From Rhodohalobacter barkolensis (GTDB taxonomy: Bacteria > Bacteroidota > Rhodothermia > Balneolales > Balneolaceae): 64,000 bases of DNA. Each line of letters opens with the position of its first letter. Within the stretch, counting starts at the first letter, position 1. Made by a program: the position numbers and the translations under genes. Under the pieces are notes generated by a model. The model was not told where the DNA came from. It saw only the letters and a list, made by a program, of their open reading frames with translations, and did no database searches. The DNA is taken from assembly GCF_002834295.1 (NCBI RefSeq), contig NZ_PISP01000002.1:310001-374000 (forward strand), read 5' to 3'. Below are positions 34,708-44,335 of the stretch, piece by piece.

Positions 34708-35916
34708 TCATTGACTGGCGTTATCGAATACCAGGTTCAGAACCCTATACCTGAAATGTTGAAAATTATCCGTTTCTGAATTGTACGACTCTTTCCTCTG
34801 TATTTGCCGAACGGCAACAAGATTTGCCCCGGGAATCACAACCAGATATTGTCCCAAGTAACCTTCGGCATAATACCCTGCAATTGGTCCATATTCTTTC
34901 TTGAAAATATTTTCAAATCCATTTTGACGGAAATTCTTATCTCTGATTTCGCGCCAATCACTTCCGAACACTTTTTGCATTGTTTGCCTATACGAATCAA
35001 TCCCATTGATGCTTGATTCCTGTAAAGGCTCAAGCTTGTTTAGGATTGAAGAGTCAATGCCTGCTTTTATAAAGTCCTCAATTCTTTCCTTGGTGAGATT
35101 GTAGTGAACATATTCTGGCATCCTCCACCATAACAAGCCTGAGAGTGGATAATAGGTTTGTCCTTGTTCAAGCATTTCGTTGATATAGTCTTCGCTTACC
35201 AACTGATTATCATTCCAGATGCCTTTGTGTAACACCAATTGGCCAAACTTGGCAAAATCTCTGGCTGAAAGCTCCAATCCCGCCATGGCGTGAGGAGTTT
35301 CTGACTTGTCCAAATACCATTTATAATCTGTTATATGCAGGGGCCTGAAAAATTCATCCCTGAAATAATGATCCATACGTTTGCCGGTCGCTTTCTGAAA
35401 AATACCGGCAAGAAGATTTACCGCTTTGTTGTTATAGCTGAACTCGGCTCCGGGATCGGACGTTAATTCTGCGGTCAGGGCAAGTTGCAAAGCATTGGGT
35501 GAGGGGTATATCTCAACACCGGCATTAGAAACATTCTGCAACCCGGAAGTATGGTTTAAAAGATGCCTTATTGTTATATCTTTTTTCCTGCCCTGTTTCC
35601 ACTCGGGAAAATAGGAGTGCACAGGTTGATCTAAGGAATCTATTTTTTGCTGGTACAACAGCCGGCCTACTCCCAATGCAACAACCGATTTTAGGCCGGA
35701 CATTAACTCGATTTTTTGTGGACCGTCGGAATACCATTCTACTAATAGACTGTCATCTTTCATAAGAAGGAAAGCATCACTATTCGTTGCAATAACCTCC
35801 TCTTTTAGTTCATTTAAGGCGTCACGGTTTAGGCTATTTAGATCTTGAGATTCAACTGAAAAAGGAATAATCAGCAATGCCAGGATGATTAGTAGTTTAT
35901 TTTCTACAGTTTTCAT
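34708..35916 (-). CDS. Class C beta-lactamase-like serine hydrolase
   Basis: An exported 402-residue protein with a cleavable signal peptide (KLLIILALLIIPFSVESQ). The active-site serine is S73 in the SxxK motif MSGLKS, and the second motif YxN is in FSYNNKAVN. The overall layout is that of beta-lactamase/transpeptidase-like serine hydrolases (family S12), including HLLNHTSGLQN-type and WWRMPEY segments. Such proteins are usually esterases or D-Ala-D-Ala-acting peptidases in the periplasm rather than true beta-lactamases. Substrate unknown. A gap of 97 bases separates it from the DUF1579-like gene upstream. Confidence 0.87.
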   Translation of the reverse strand: MKTVENKLLIILALLIIPFSVESQDLNSLNRDALNELKEEVIATNSDAFLLMKDDSLLVEWYSDGPQKIELMSGLKSVVALGVGRLLYQQKIDSLDQPVHSYFPEWKQGRKKDITIRHLLNHTSGLQNVSNAGVEIYPSPNALQLALTAELTSDPGAEFSYNNKAVNLLAGIFQKATGKRMDHYFRDEFFRPLHITDYKWYLDKSETPHAMAGLELSARDFAKFGQLVLHKGIWNDNQLVSEDYINEMLEQGQTYYPLSGLLWWRMPEYVHYNLTKERIEDFIKAGIDSSILNKLEPLQESSINGIDSYRQTMQKVFGSDWREIRDKNFRQNGFENIFKKEYGPIAGYYAEGYLGQYLVVIPGANLVAVRQIQRKESYNSETDNFQHFRYRVLNLVFDNASQ

Positions 35917-36013
35917 TATTACTCTTTGCGATTGAATAAGTTTGTTTTCTGCTCATGTTCTCGGCTGAAAACGTAATTGAATTGGTGTGTTTTCCTCTCG
36001 ATTATCAAAACAA

Positions 36014-36544
36014 TCATAGAGTTTTTCGGCAATTAAGATAATCTCCAGTATTCCAGATCCCATCAGCATAAACCTGCCATTGATACTTAAACTCATCTTT
36101 TGATTTAATTTCATAGACATAGCGATTTTCCCTGAAAGGAGCTGCAGCAAGTGTATCAGCTGTTAGCACCAAAGTTTTAGTATCCTTGACATTACCAACA
36201 AAGTATCGTGAGTTCGCTTCCTTACTTCCTTTTAGTGTAGAAACAAAAGTATATGTCAGCGTATTACTGGCTGAATCTACATTCCAGAGTCCCAACGCAT
36301 GAAATGAATTTGGAGGCAGGTCTTTATGCTCATATTCCAATGCTTTACCTTCCATTGCAGGTGTAAAAGTGATACTCGCCTCAAGTGGGCGATTGTCTTT
36401 CGTAAAAGCTCCTTTACAACTCCATTCTCCCCTAAATTGAGCAATTAACTCTGCAACTTTAGCCGGTTGCCTGCTCGCTTTTTGAGCATATAGATCTGGA
36501 AAAATAGTTAGAATCAAAAGGACAATGAGGAATATTTTTTTCAC
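36014..36544 (-). CDS. Exported DUF1579-like protein
   Basis: The 176 residues start with a clear Sec signal peptide (MKKIFLIVLLILTIFPDLYA). The mature part is beta-rich with FRGEWSCKGAFTKDNRP early and YQWQVYADGIWNTGDYLNC at the end, a lipocalin-like pattern related to DUF1579 or THAP4/heme-binding-like proteins. Two cysteines, one near each end, could form a disulfide. It sits between an exported protein upstream and an exported serine hydrolase downstream. Function is unknown. Confidence 0.7.
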   Translation of the reverse strand: MKKIFLIVLLILTIFPDLYAQKASRQPAKVAELIAQFRGEWSCKGAFTKDNRPLEASITFTPAMEGKALEYEHKDLPPNSFHALGLWNVDSASNTLTYTFVSTLKGSKEANSRYFVGNVKDTKTLVLTADTLAAAPFRENRYVYEIKSKDEFKYQWQVYADGIWNTGDYLNCRKTL

Positions 36545-36574
36545 GTTTTTCTGTTATTTAGGTTAATTTTTAAA

Positions 36575-37363
36575 TTATTGTCGAAAAATTCGCTCCAGAA
36601 TCATCATCTGCTGACTACTGACAGGACTTATTATTTTTAATACTTCCTTAGAATCTCTTTCTAAGAAAAAAGTTGTTTCCTGATCTTCTTTTCGGGTGAG
36701 AACTTTCCAAACATCAAACGTATTTTTTTGTGAGTCAGTAATTTGGGTTTGCCCCACCACTTCTACTTCATAGTTTACTAACCCGGATTTGCCGTTAGCG
36801 TTTACTTCGTGGGTTTGTACTAAGGTGTGATAGTTTTCATCAAGGGGTAGTAATTGAAGAATGATATCTAACCAGTTAGAATCAAAATGATGGAGATTGA
36901 AGGAATTGTTAATGGTTATAACATCTCCTGATGAAGGAGTGTACTTTCCTGTTACAATTCCTTTTTCATAGTACAATTCGATTTTTCTGGCTTTATTTTT
37001 TGAATAATGAAATATCGGTTTCAAGCTTTGGTTTGTTGCTCTAACGCTGTCAAAATGCACCGGTTGATTAATTAGTCTCATCACTTGTATTCTTTCTACT
37101 TGCCCTTCTCTTTCCAGGAATTTTAACCGGTCATGCAAAGTGCCTAAAGAATCGCGTTTCTGATGGACCTGTAAATAAATATTGAAAGTAATATCATATT
37201 GCCGGAGCTTGGTATAATCCAGATTCCCGGAACCAGGAATGATTACAGATTTCGCTGAATCTGTAGTTTGCGATTGCGCGGAATACGAGCATAACAAACA
37301 CATTAACAAGAGGGTGAACCGGGCAAAAATTTTATGATCTCTTATAGCATAAAGAAATATCAT
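36575..37363 (-). CDS. Exported DUF3108-like protein
   Basis: A 262-residue protein with an N-terminal hydrophobic segment (FTLLLMCLLCSYSAQS) that looks like a signal peptide after a short charged lead. The mature part is beta-rich, with KIELYYEKGIVTGKY, YEVEVVGQTQITDSQKNTFD and TTFFLERDSKEVLKIISP resembling the DUF3108-like periplasmic family. The final ILERIFRQ is short and helical. The gene is 30 bases upstream of the DUF1579-like gene and 79 bases downstream of the DUF5916 gene on the same strand, so an operon is likely. Confidence 0.65.
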   Translation of the reverse strand: MIFLYAIRDHKIFARFTLLLMCLLCSYSAQSQTTDSAKSVIIPGSGNLDYTKLRQYDITFNIYLQVHQKRDSLGTLHDRLKFLEREGQVERIQVMRLINQPVHFDSVRATNQSLKPIFHYSKNKARKIELYYEKGIVTGKYTPSSGDVITINNSFNLHHFDSNWLDIILQLLPLDENYHTLVQTHEVNANGKSGLVNYEVEVVGQTQITDSQKNTFDVWKVLTRKEDQETTFFLERDSKEVLKIISPVSSQQMMILERIFRQ

Positions 37364-37442
37364 GATGATGTATTGTTGTTACGATTAATGGACGAACGTT
37401 TTGATGAAATAAATGACTCCACCCCTCTTTTTTTAGCAGTAC

Positions 37443-39665
37443 TTAGTACTGGAAAGTATAATTGAACTTGGCTTGCAGGGAGTGAATTTCAACGGGATCA
37501 TTCAAGTGGAGCTGTTCAAAAGGTGTATTGTTTTGTCCAAACCTGTAGACCAGAAATAAGTCGGAGCCATCTGCAATATTGAAGCGAAATCTTGCAAATG
37601 AAGAGGTTACATTGGTTAAGCTGTTGTATTGGGCTAATCCTGATATTGAGATATTGGGTGCCGGTTTAACATCCAGTCTTCCACGTAACAACAGGCTGCG
37701 ATATAACTGGCCGCGCTCCTCAAAGTTTATGTTGTAGTATTCCATATCACCGGATAGCTCAAAATTAGGATTGATACTCCATTCCGGAGAAATGACCGTG
37801 CCTACTCCTTTGCCGTCAAAAAAACCTCCCACCGATGTAGAAGCGTCCAGACGTAAGCGACTGCCCTTTGAGGTAGAAAATTTGACAAATACCTCTTCGA
37901 ATCCATATTGCCCGGCGGGGATAGAGACCCGTTCAGAAAGGTTATATCCGGTTGTCAGATGTTCTGTCTGATGTTTGACGCCAAACTGAATCACAAAACC
38001 GGATTTGAACGAAGTATAATTTTTGATTAAAATCGACGAGCTTTCCATTTTATTAGACGTATTTCCGACATATATATGGGCATCTGTTATCAGCTGGGAT
38101 TTTTGGATAAAAGAATGTTTCGGTGCCTCCCAGCCGTAGGCGATACGATCACCGTATCGGGTAAAATCAGTGCGATCAACAAAACCCAGTCCAGGATTGT
38201 AACTTTGTCCCATCCTGTTGATTGAAAACTTGTAGAAAAAGCCGATGTAGGATTTGCGTTCAGCTTTAATCAGCATATTAGTATTGTTGAGCCAACCACG
38301 CGTATAACCGGATGAATCTGGATCATCAAAGGTATGACTATATCGACCGGTAATGAACAGATCCCGGTCTCCTTCCCAGACCATATCCACTCCATAAGCC
38401 AGGTTATAAACATTCGATTGCGATACCCGGGAAGTGGACATAAAACCGACATAAGTAGAACGATCGTCACTTAAATTTCTACGGACCCGAATCACACCGA
38501 AGCTTTCGCCTTCGTTACCATATTTTGGGGCCGACTGCAAACTCAGTGCGCCGATATCCCAGCGCCCGGCACGTCCTGTCAGCCGAACTCCGCCATCAAT
38601 AGGCACGTCTCTGCCTTCATCCGTTAGGCCAATACGCCGGCTGTAAAAAAGATTGGTTGGACCGCCGGTATTGAAGGAAAAAAGTCCGGCACGTTCCTGG
38701 AAAAAGGTGCGTTTCTCTTCCCGGTGGAGCGGAAAGCGGGTCAAATTTATTTGCTGATTGTCATCTTCGACATGGGCGAAGTCGGTATTGACTGTAGCAT
38801 CGAGTGTAAAATTTGAGGATAACTTGTATTTGGCATCAATACCAATATTCGGCGAAAACTGGCCATGATTATCACCACTGTTTAACTGCTCATGGTCATA
38901 CCCGCCTAAAAAATAAGGGGTAACAAATAACGGCTTTGATTTAGTGCCGATATCTGTATTGAAGCTAAAGGCAGCCGTTTTCGAGGGTTTAAAATAGCTG
39001 TCATTGCCATAATCATTGCTGATCAACGGGTACGTATCAAATTCGTTGTTATCAGCCGAATACTTCCACACTGATAATCCTGCAACAACTTTTCCATCTT
39101 TCTTTTGATATTGCAAACTGCTCAGCGGTATGCGCATTTCAAAAGACCAATACGTATCCTCTCGATTTACTTTGACTGTCCAAAAGGTATTCCAATTCAG
39201 ATTCTTGGAAAATTCGGCATCATCAGTAACGGCAAGATCGGTTTTATTGCCGGAAGGAGAAGTTATAAATACGTTCGCGCTCTTTTTGTCATTATACCCG
39301 TCTATTACCACCCCAAAAAGATCAGAACTGTAATCCAGGTCATCCCGGCTAAGCTGTCGGTCATTTATATCAGACGAGTTATACTTAAAATATCCGCCTA
39401 CGTATATAGCATTGCCGCTGTGGGCTACTTTAACGGTAGTTTCAGTCGAAGGGGGATTTCCATAAATCGGCTGACTCATTTTCAATGGGAGCGTATGAGC
39501 TGATTTCCAAAAACGCTCATCCAAACTTCCGTCAATAGTAACTGCATCACTGACATACGGTATGGAAGTTGTTTGCGGATCATTTTTTGCTTGGATTGAT
39601 GCAGTTAGTATGAATCCCAGCAGTTGAATTAATACAAAAAACATAAATCTGAAAGAGAATAACAT
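37443..39665 (-). CDS. Outer-membrane protein with CBM9-like domain and DUF5916 beta-barrel
   Basis: The 740-residue protein has an N-terminal signal peptide, then a CBM9-like domain at about residues 35 to 235 (VTIDGSLDERFWKSAHTLPL, AIYVGGYFKYN, WSFEMRIPLSSL) and a DUF5916 region from about 240 to the end with many alternating hydrophobic strands and a final aromatic strand (SLQAKFNYTFQY) typical of outer-membrane barrels. The motif TFFQERAGLFSFN inside the barrel region is characteristic. It probably forms an outer-membrane channel or surface binder of carbohydrates or glycopeptides. It appears to head the minus-strand run down to 32,732. Confidence 0.85.
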   Translation of the reverse strand: MLFSFRFMFFVLIQLLGFILTASIQAKNDPQTTSIPYVSDAVTIDGSLDERFWKSAHTLPLKMSQPIYGNPPSTETTVKVAHSGNAIYVGGYFKYNSSDINDRQLSRDDLDYSSDLFGVVIDGYNDKKSANVFITSPSGNKTDLAVTDDAEFSKNLNWNTFWTVKVNREDTYWSFEMRIPLSSLQYQKKDGKVVAGLSVWKYSADNNEFDTYPLISNDYGNDSYFKPSKTAAFSFNTDIGTKSKPLFVTPYFLGGYDHEQLNSGDNHGQFSPNIGIDAKYKLSSNFTLDATVNTDFAHVEDDNQQINLTRFPLHREEKRTFFQERAGLFSFNTGGPTNLFYSRRIGLTDEGRDVPIDGGVRLTGRAGRWDIGALSLQSAPKYGNEGESFGVIRVRRNLSDDRSTYVGFMSTSRVSQSNVYNLAYGVDMVWEGDRDLFITGRYSHTFDDPDSSGYTRGWLNNTNMLIKAERKSYIGFFYKFSINRMGQSYNPGLGFVDRTDFTRYGDRIAYGWEAPKHSFIQKSQLITDAHIYVGNTSNKMESSSILIKNYTSFKSGFVIQFGVKHQTEHLTTGYNLSERVSIPAGQYGFEEVFVKFSTSKGSRLRLDASTSVGGFFDGKGVGTVISPEWSINPNFELSGDMEYYNINFEERGQLYRSLLLRGRLDVKPAPNISISGLAQYNSLTNVTSSFARFRFNIADGSDLFLVYRFGQNNTPFEQLHLNDPVEIHSLQAKFNYTFQY

Positions 39666-39859
39666 GCGTGTAATATATTATTGTAGATATTTGGTCATGA
39701 TTCGAAATAGAGACGAATCAATGTTTGAAAAGACGAAAATTCAGACTCTTTTATTTCGTCTGTAGAAAGGTATCAGGTGACCAAATGGGGCGAAAGGAGA
39801 ATGGGATGTATGACAACGATTTGGGGTGCCACACAAGCTTTTGTGATAAATAACAAGGA

Positions 39860-40753
39860 TTAGCTACTCAGCACAGCATCAAAGGAATGGATGTAACTTC
39901 TCGAAACCGGGATAACTTCTTCCAAACCGTCAATTGTTAATCGATATCCCTGGGCATTGCCTTGTACAGAAGTGATATAATCAATATTAATGAGAAAAGA
40001 ACGATGCACCCGTATAACATTTTTAAACGGGCGGAGCTGTTTTTCTATTCTCTTGAGTGTGTTTCGTTTTATATATCTGTTGATATTTTTCTGTTCATCT
40101 TTCAGGTAAAATTCCACATAATTTCCATCAACACGAGCAAAAATAAAATCCGCAATATCAAAACTGATTATATCTTGCTCGCTTTCAGCTTCAATAGTTA
40201 CCGATTGTGATTTGGGTTGGCGTATTGAGGTATTAATTTCGTGTACCACAGTATCCCAGTCAGAAGCTTTGTGGGAAGTAGAAAGAACCAGGTAAACCAA
40301 ATTAACAAGTGTGAGCAGGCTGGCTACAAGAAAACCAAACAAGTAGCTATGGGTAATTTCTTCCAGCAGGTAATCGAGCGACAAATTTTGTGGATTAACA
40401 TATACCAGCTCTCGCAAAAAGAAGTTAGCGATACCAATACTACATAAAATAACAGCCCACAATCCCAGCTCTTTTAGCACTGTCCACTTGCTTTCCTCGA
40501 CAAATTTGGGCAAAAGTTTCTGAATTAAAATAATACTCAGGAAAAAAACGATACTGTCGACTACTCCGAATATTAAAGCAATAACCGCGAATGAAAACCT
40601 GTGCTCTTCATAGTTAATATCGAACGGTTTAAAAAGATACATGAAGAGGGGGATAATAATCGCCAGCACTAAAGCTATATTGAATACTCTTCTTATTGAA
40701 TCGTAATAAAAGGGGTACGGTTGCTTTAGCTGAAATTTTTGTAAGAAATCCAC
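39860..40753 (-). CDS. Membrane-bound LytTR regulator
   Basis: The 297-residue protein has four transmembrane helices within about residues 20 to 170 and a C-terminal LytTR DNA-binding domain (about 195 to 295: YVEFYLKDEQKNINRYIKRN, IRVHRSFLINIDYI). This is a common one-component sensor-regulator in Bacteroidota: the membrane part senses an unknown signal and the LytTR domain binds promoters. It lies 195 bases upstream of the DUF5916 gene on the same strand and may control that run of exported-protein genes. No response-regulator receiver domain is present. Confidence 0.88.
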   Translation of the reverse strand: MDFLQKFQLKQPYPFYYDSIRRVFNIALVLAIIIPLFMYLFKPFDINYEEHRFSFAVIALIFGVVDSIVFFLSIILIQKLLPKFVEESKWTVLKELGLWAVILCSIGIANFFLRELVYVNPQNLSLDYLLEEITHSYLFGFLVASLLTLVNLVYLVLSTSHKASDWDTVVHEINTSIRQPKSQSVTIEAESEQDIISFDIADFIFARVDGNYVEFYLKDEQKNINRYIKRNTLKRIEKQLRPFKNVIRVHRSFLINIDYITSVQGNAQGYRLTIDGLEEVIPVSRSYIHSFDAVLSS

Positions 40754-40884
40754 TTGAATTAAATGAGTAAAAGATAGAATAAGTAAATATAAAGTTAATA
40801 TACTGAATCGATTTTATATTGTTTTTTTATAGTCTGTGATAAACTTAAAGGGCTAAATATTCCATTATTTGTTTAATGAATTTT

Positions 40885-41120
40885 CCGGCAAACAAAACTT
40901 TCATTTCCCTTCCTTTCAACCGCTTAAACAGAAATCAGAATTGGTCTTTAAACATCATTAAAGTGCATTTTAAAGTATCTAAATGAAGACTTTTGCTTTC
41001 TTCCGGGCGTACATAGACGCACGATTTCAAAGCCATAATGTATTTACTTATAATATCTTATGGCTTTTTTATTTTTGGGTTGGTCCAACATTTTTCTTTA
41101 AGCGTGCCTGATTGCTTCAA
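40885..41120 (+). repeat. Dispersed intergenic repeat, copy C, with tRNA-Arg 3' end and terminator
   Basis: The copy starts CCGGCAAACAAAACTTTCAT and contains TTAAAGTGCATTTTAAAG, then CTTCCGGGCGTACATAGACG, identical in its first 14 bases to the 3' end of the tRNA-Arg remnant. A hairpin AGCCATAA (41,031) with TTATGGCT (41,058 to 41,065) and a TTTTTT run follow, and then CCAACATTTTTCTTTAAGC, aligned with copy B. The same order of parts in copies B and C shows a common origin. Confidence 0.65.
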
Positions 41121-41160
41121 ATGTGCTTTATAAATATTCCGAAAAACATTTTGGTATCAT

Positions 41161-41198
41161 AAAAAAACAGCGACTTGCTTTGCCACAAAGCCGCTGTT
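41161..41198 (-). terminator. Intrinsic terminator of the metal-efflux operon
   Basis: AACAGCG (41,166 to 41,172) pairs with CGCTGTT (41,192 to 41,198), and an inner stem GCTTTG with CAAAGC strengthens it. On the minus strand, downstream of the RND gene, the stem is followed by TTTTTTT, so it is a standard rho-independent terminator. Confidence 0.88.
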
Positions 41199-41239
41199 CT
41201 TCTTTCTTCATTTTAACCTGAGGCCATATAGCCAATAAA

Positions 41240-44200
41240 TTACTGCGTCTCAAACTGAGCAAGCAATGCAGGAATTACTACCATATTGAGCATCGTTGCA
41301 CTCAGCAATCCTCCCAGAATGACTTGTGCCATGGGAGACTGTATCTCATTACCCGGTTCACCGACTGCAATGGCCAGGGGAATCAAAGCAAGCCCGGCAG
41401 TTAATGCCGTCATCAAAATTGGATTGAGTCGCTCCATGGCTCCCTGCCGGATCGCCTGTATGAACTCTTTTCCTTCTTTTCTCAAGTACTGATAGTGGGA
41501 AACCATCAGGATACCGTTTCGTGTGGCAATGCCGAACAGGGTGATGAACCCAACCAATGATGCGATGGTCACAATCCCGCCCGTAAACAGAACCATATAT
41601 ATTCCGCCAATCAAAGCGAAAGGCAGGTTTACCATGACCACCAAAGCAGTTTTCAGCGATCCAAATTCAAGGAAGAGCAGAAGATAAATCCCGAGGATGG
41701 AAAAAATACTGAGCAGCAGGATAATATTCGTTGCCCTGGCTTCACTTTCAAACTGCCCCCCATACTCTACAAAGTAGCCCTGCTGCAGTGTGATGTTTTC
41801 TGAAACATTTGATCGAATTTCATCAACGGTTCCTCTCAGATCGCGTCCGGCAACGTTGGCTGAAACCGTGATCGCCCGCTGTACATTTTCACGGCTGATG
41901 GTGTTCGGTCCGCTTCGGGATTTAATAGTTGCAAGTTCAGCAAGGGGCACAATCGTTCCGTTTTCCAGGTTAAAGGTAGCGTTTTGAATCGCTTCGATAC
42001 TGCCTCTGTGATTTTCATCAAACCGGACCAGCAGGTCAAACATTTGATCGCCTTCCTGAATCTGTGATACCACTTCTCCGGCAAATGCAACATCCACCAG
42101 TTCAGACAAGTCGCGGATGGACATTCCATGCCGGGCCAGTGAACGCCGGTTGGGCCTGATCTGTATCTGCGGAACATTTTGCTGCTGCTCAATAGAAAGG
42201 TCTACAATCCCGTCCACCGGTTCCATCTGCCCTCTAACCTCTTCAGCCATTGCTCTGAGCCTGAACAGGTCAGGTCCGAAAATTTTGACAGCAATGTTAG
42301 CCTGAGTGCCGGACAACATGTGATCAATACGGTGACTGATCGGCTGACCGATGGAGATGTTGGTTCCCGGTACAACAGTCAGATCTTCACGAAGATCGGC
42401 CAAAGCTTCCTCCTTTGTCATGCCTTCTGGCAGGTCCAGTCGTGCATCAATTTCGGAAGAATTGGGGCCCTGGGCGTGCTCATCCAGTTCGGCTCGACCG
42501 GTTCGTCGTGATGTGGAAGTTACAGCCGGGTGATCCAGCAGAATTCGCTCCACCTGGTTTCCGATCTCATTCGATTCATCCAGCGATGTTCCGGGAATGG
42601 TGACTGCGGTAACCACAAGCGTTCCTTCGTTGAACTCTGGTAAAAATGATCGGCCTAAAAAAGGGAGAACGATCAACGTTGTTAAGAAGAGCAATAACGC
42701 CCCGGCTAATACTGACTTTCTAAACCGCAGGACAAAATCCAGAACCTTTTCGTAACCGGCTTTCAGCTTTCCGGTAAACCAGCTTTCTTCCAGTTTTCCC
42801 TTTGCGGCCTGATTTGGCAGCAGGTAGTAGCAAAGGGCAGGGGTTACGGTCATAGCTATCAGCAGGGATGCTCCAATGGATACGATATACGCCAGACCCA
42901 GTGGCTGAAGCAGGCGACCTTCAATACCACTTAGAAAGAAAAGCGGAACAAATGCGATAATAATAATCAGTGTGGCATTAATTATGGATGTCCGAATCTC
43001 TTTTGAGCTTTCAAAGACCACATCAAAAGCCGATTGTTGCTGCGCTGCCGGAAGCTGATGGTTTTCCCGAAGTCGCCTGAACGCATTTTCCACATCAATA
43101 ATGGCATCATCCACAATCACCCCGATGGCAATCGCCATGCCGCCAAGAGTCATGGTATTGATGGTGACATCAAAAAACTCGAGAACGAATACGGCAAATA
43201 CCAGGGATAACGGGATGGCCGTGAGCGAAATCAGCGTGGTGCGATAGTTGGCCAGGAATAGAAATAGAATCACAATAACCAGGAAGGCACCGTCGCGGAG
43301 AGCTTCCACCACATTGTCGATCGCCAGGTCGATAAAATCAGCCTGCCTGAACAGCTTTGTATTTATGGTAAACCCATCAGGCAGCGTTTGCTCGATTTGA
43401 GCCATTGTCTCATCAATCCTCTGTGTCAGCTCCAGGGTATTGGCTCCCGGTTGTTTCTGGACAGAAATGATCGTGGCCGGTTCCGCATTGACTGACGCGT
43501 CCCCGATCTTTTGCGCTGCCGCTATTTCAACGGTTGCCACATCCCCGATGGTTATTGGGATATTGTTTCGCTCCGTGATGACGGCTTGTTCAAGGTCTTC
43601 TACCGCATACGCGCGGCCAATACCCCGAATGGTGAACTCCTGACTGTGTTGATTAAAAAAACCGCCTGAAAAGTTCTCATTTGAATATTCGGCTGCATCT
43701 AAAACCTGATTAAGAGTAACATTGTACTCTTTTAGGCGGTCGGGGTGAACACGCACCTGGTACTGTTTCTTCCCGCCTCCGATCGGTATCACCTGCGCCA
43801 CACCCGGAATGGCCAGCAACCTGCGGCGGATCTCCCAGTCGGCGGCTGTTCGAACATCCAATTCGGAATGTTGGTCGCTGTTTACACTGACCAACATAAT
43901 TTCACCCATAATGGATGATATCGGAGCCATAACCGGGGGTTCAACCTGTTCGGGTAAATTCCCTGCCGCCATTTTAAGTTTTTCGTTTACGATCTGCCGG
44001 GCCTGGAAAATGTCGGTTCCCCACTCAAACTCCACCCAAACAATCGAAATTCCCATAGACGTGGAAGAGCGTACCCTTCGAACACCGGTCGCTCCATTGA
44101 CGGCGGTTTCCACGGGAAGGGTTATAAGCCGTTCCACCTCTTCGGATGCCATTCCGTGAGCTTCGGTCATTACGGTAACCGTTGGGGCGGTAAGATCGGG

Positions 44201-44317
44201 AAATACATCAACCGGCATTTTTTGAACGATGTATATCCCGGCTACTAATATGACAAGGGAACTGACCAACACCACAAGCCTGTGCCTGATCGAACCTCTG
44301 ATTAATGAATCTAACAT
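41240..44317 (-). CDS. HME-type RND metal efflux pump, CusA/CzcA-like
   Basis: The 1025-residue protein is a full-length inner-membrane RND permease that drives export of heavy-metal ions with the proton gradient. It has the two-fold 12-helix layout, the early VFPDLTAPTVTVMTEA signature of the heavy-metal branch and the transmembrane-4 charged motif IAIGVIVDDAIIDVENAFRR. Helices 1 and 7 to 12 are all recognisable, and the C-terminus ends shortly after the last helix. It works with the adaptor (44,336) and the TolC-like channel (46,326) across both membranes. The substrate may be copper/silver or zinc/cobalt/cadmium; the sequence alone does not decide. It ends the operon, before the terminator at 41,161. 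Confidence 0.93.
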   Translation of the reverse strand: MLDSLIRGSIRHRLVVLVSSLVILVAGIYIVQKMPVDVFPDLTAPTVTVMTEAHGMASEEVERLITLPVETAVNGATGVRRVRSSTSMGISIVWVEFEWGTDIFQARQIVNEKLKMAAGNLPEQVEPPVMAPISSIMGEIMLVSVNSDQHSELDVRTAADWEIRRRLLAIPGVAQVIPIGGGKKQYQVRVHPDRLKEYNVTLNQVLDAAEYSNENFSGGFFNQHSQEFTIRGIGRAYAVEDLEQAVITERNNIPITIGDVATVEIAAAQKIGDASVNAEPATIISVQKQPGANTLELTQRIDETMAQIEQTLPDGFTINTKLFRQADFIDLAIDNVVEALRDGAFLVIVILFLFLANYRTTLISLTAIPLSLVFAVFVLEFFDVTINTMTLGGMAIAIGVIVDDAIIDVENAFRRLRENHQLPAAQQQSAFDVVFESSKEIRTSIINATLIIIIAFVPLFFLSGIEGRLLQPLGLAYIVSIGASLLIAMTVTPALCYYLLPNQAAKGKLEESWFTGKLKAGYEKVLDFVLRFRKSVLAGALLLFLTTLIVLPFLGRSFLPEFNEGTLVVTAVTIPGTSLDESNEIGNQVERILLDHPAVTSTSRRTGRAELDEHAQGPNSSEIDARLDLPEGMTKEEALADLREDLTVVPGTNISIGQPISHRIDHMLSGTQANIAVKIFGPDLFRLRAMAEEVRGQMEPVDGIVDLSIEQQQNVPQIQIRPNRRSLARHGMSIRDLSELVDVAFAGEVVSQIQEGDQMFDLLVRFDENHRGSIEAIQNATFNLENGTIVPLAELATIKSRSGPNTISRENVQRAITVSANVAGRDLRGTVDEIRSNVSENITLQQGYFVEYGGQFESEARATNIILLLSIFSILGIYLLLFLEFGSLKTALVVMVNLPFALIGGIYMVLFTGGIVTIASLVGFITLFGIATRNGILMVSHYQYLRKEGKEFIQAIRQGAMERLNPILMTALTAGLALIPLAIAVGEPGNEIQSPMAQVILGGLLSATMLNMVVIPALLAQFETQ

Positions 44318-44335
44318 AGTTGTACAGGTTTAGGA

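Larger units (their letters stand above)
40754..41239. other. Intergenic region with repeat copy C and a terminator
   Basis: Between the LytTR gene and the end of the efflux operon lie repeat copy C (40,885 to about 41,120) and a strong terminator (41,161 to 41,198), each listed separately. No gene is seen. Confidence 0.6.

Noticed and set aside
39105-39503. 132-codon plus-strand frame within the DUF5916 gene
   Set aside because: Antisense shadow of a strong coding region; no independent support.
33579-39665. Sigma factor with adjacent anti-sigma/SusCD pair
   Set aside because: No FecR-like anti-sigma, SusC or SusD protein is present; the exported genes nearby belong to other families.
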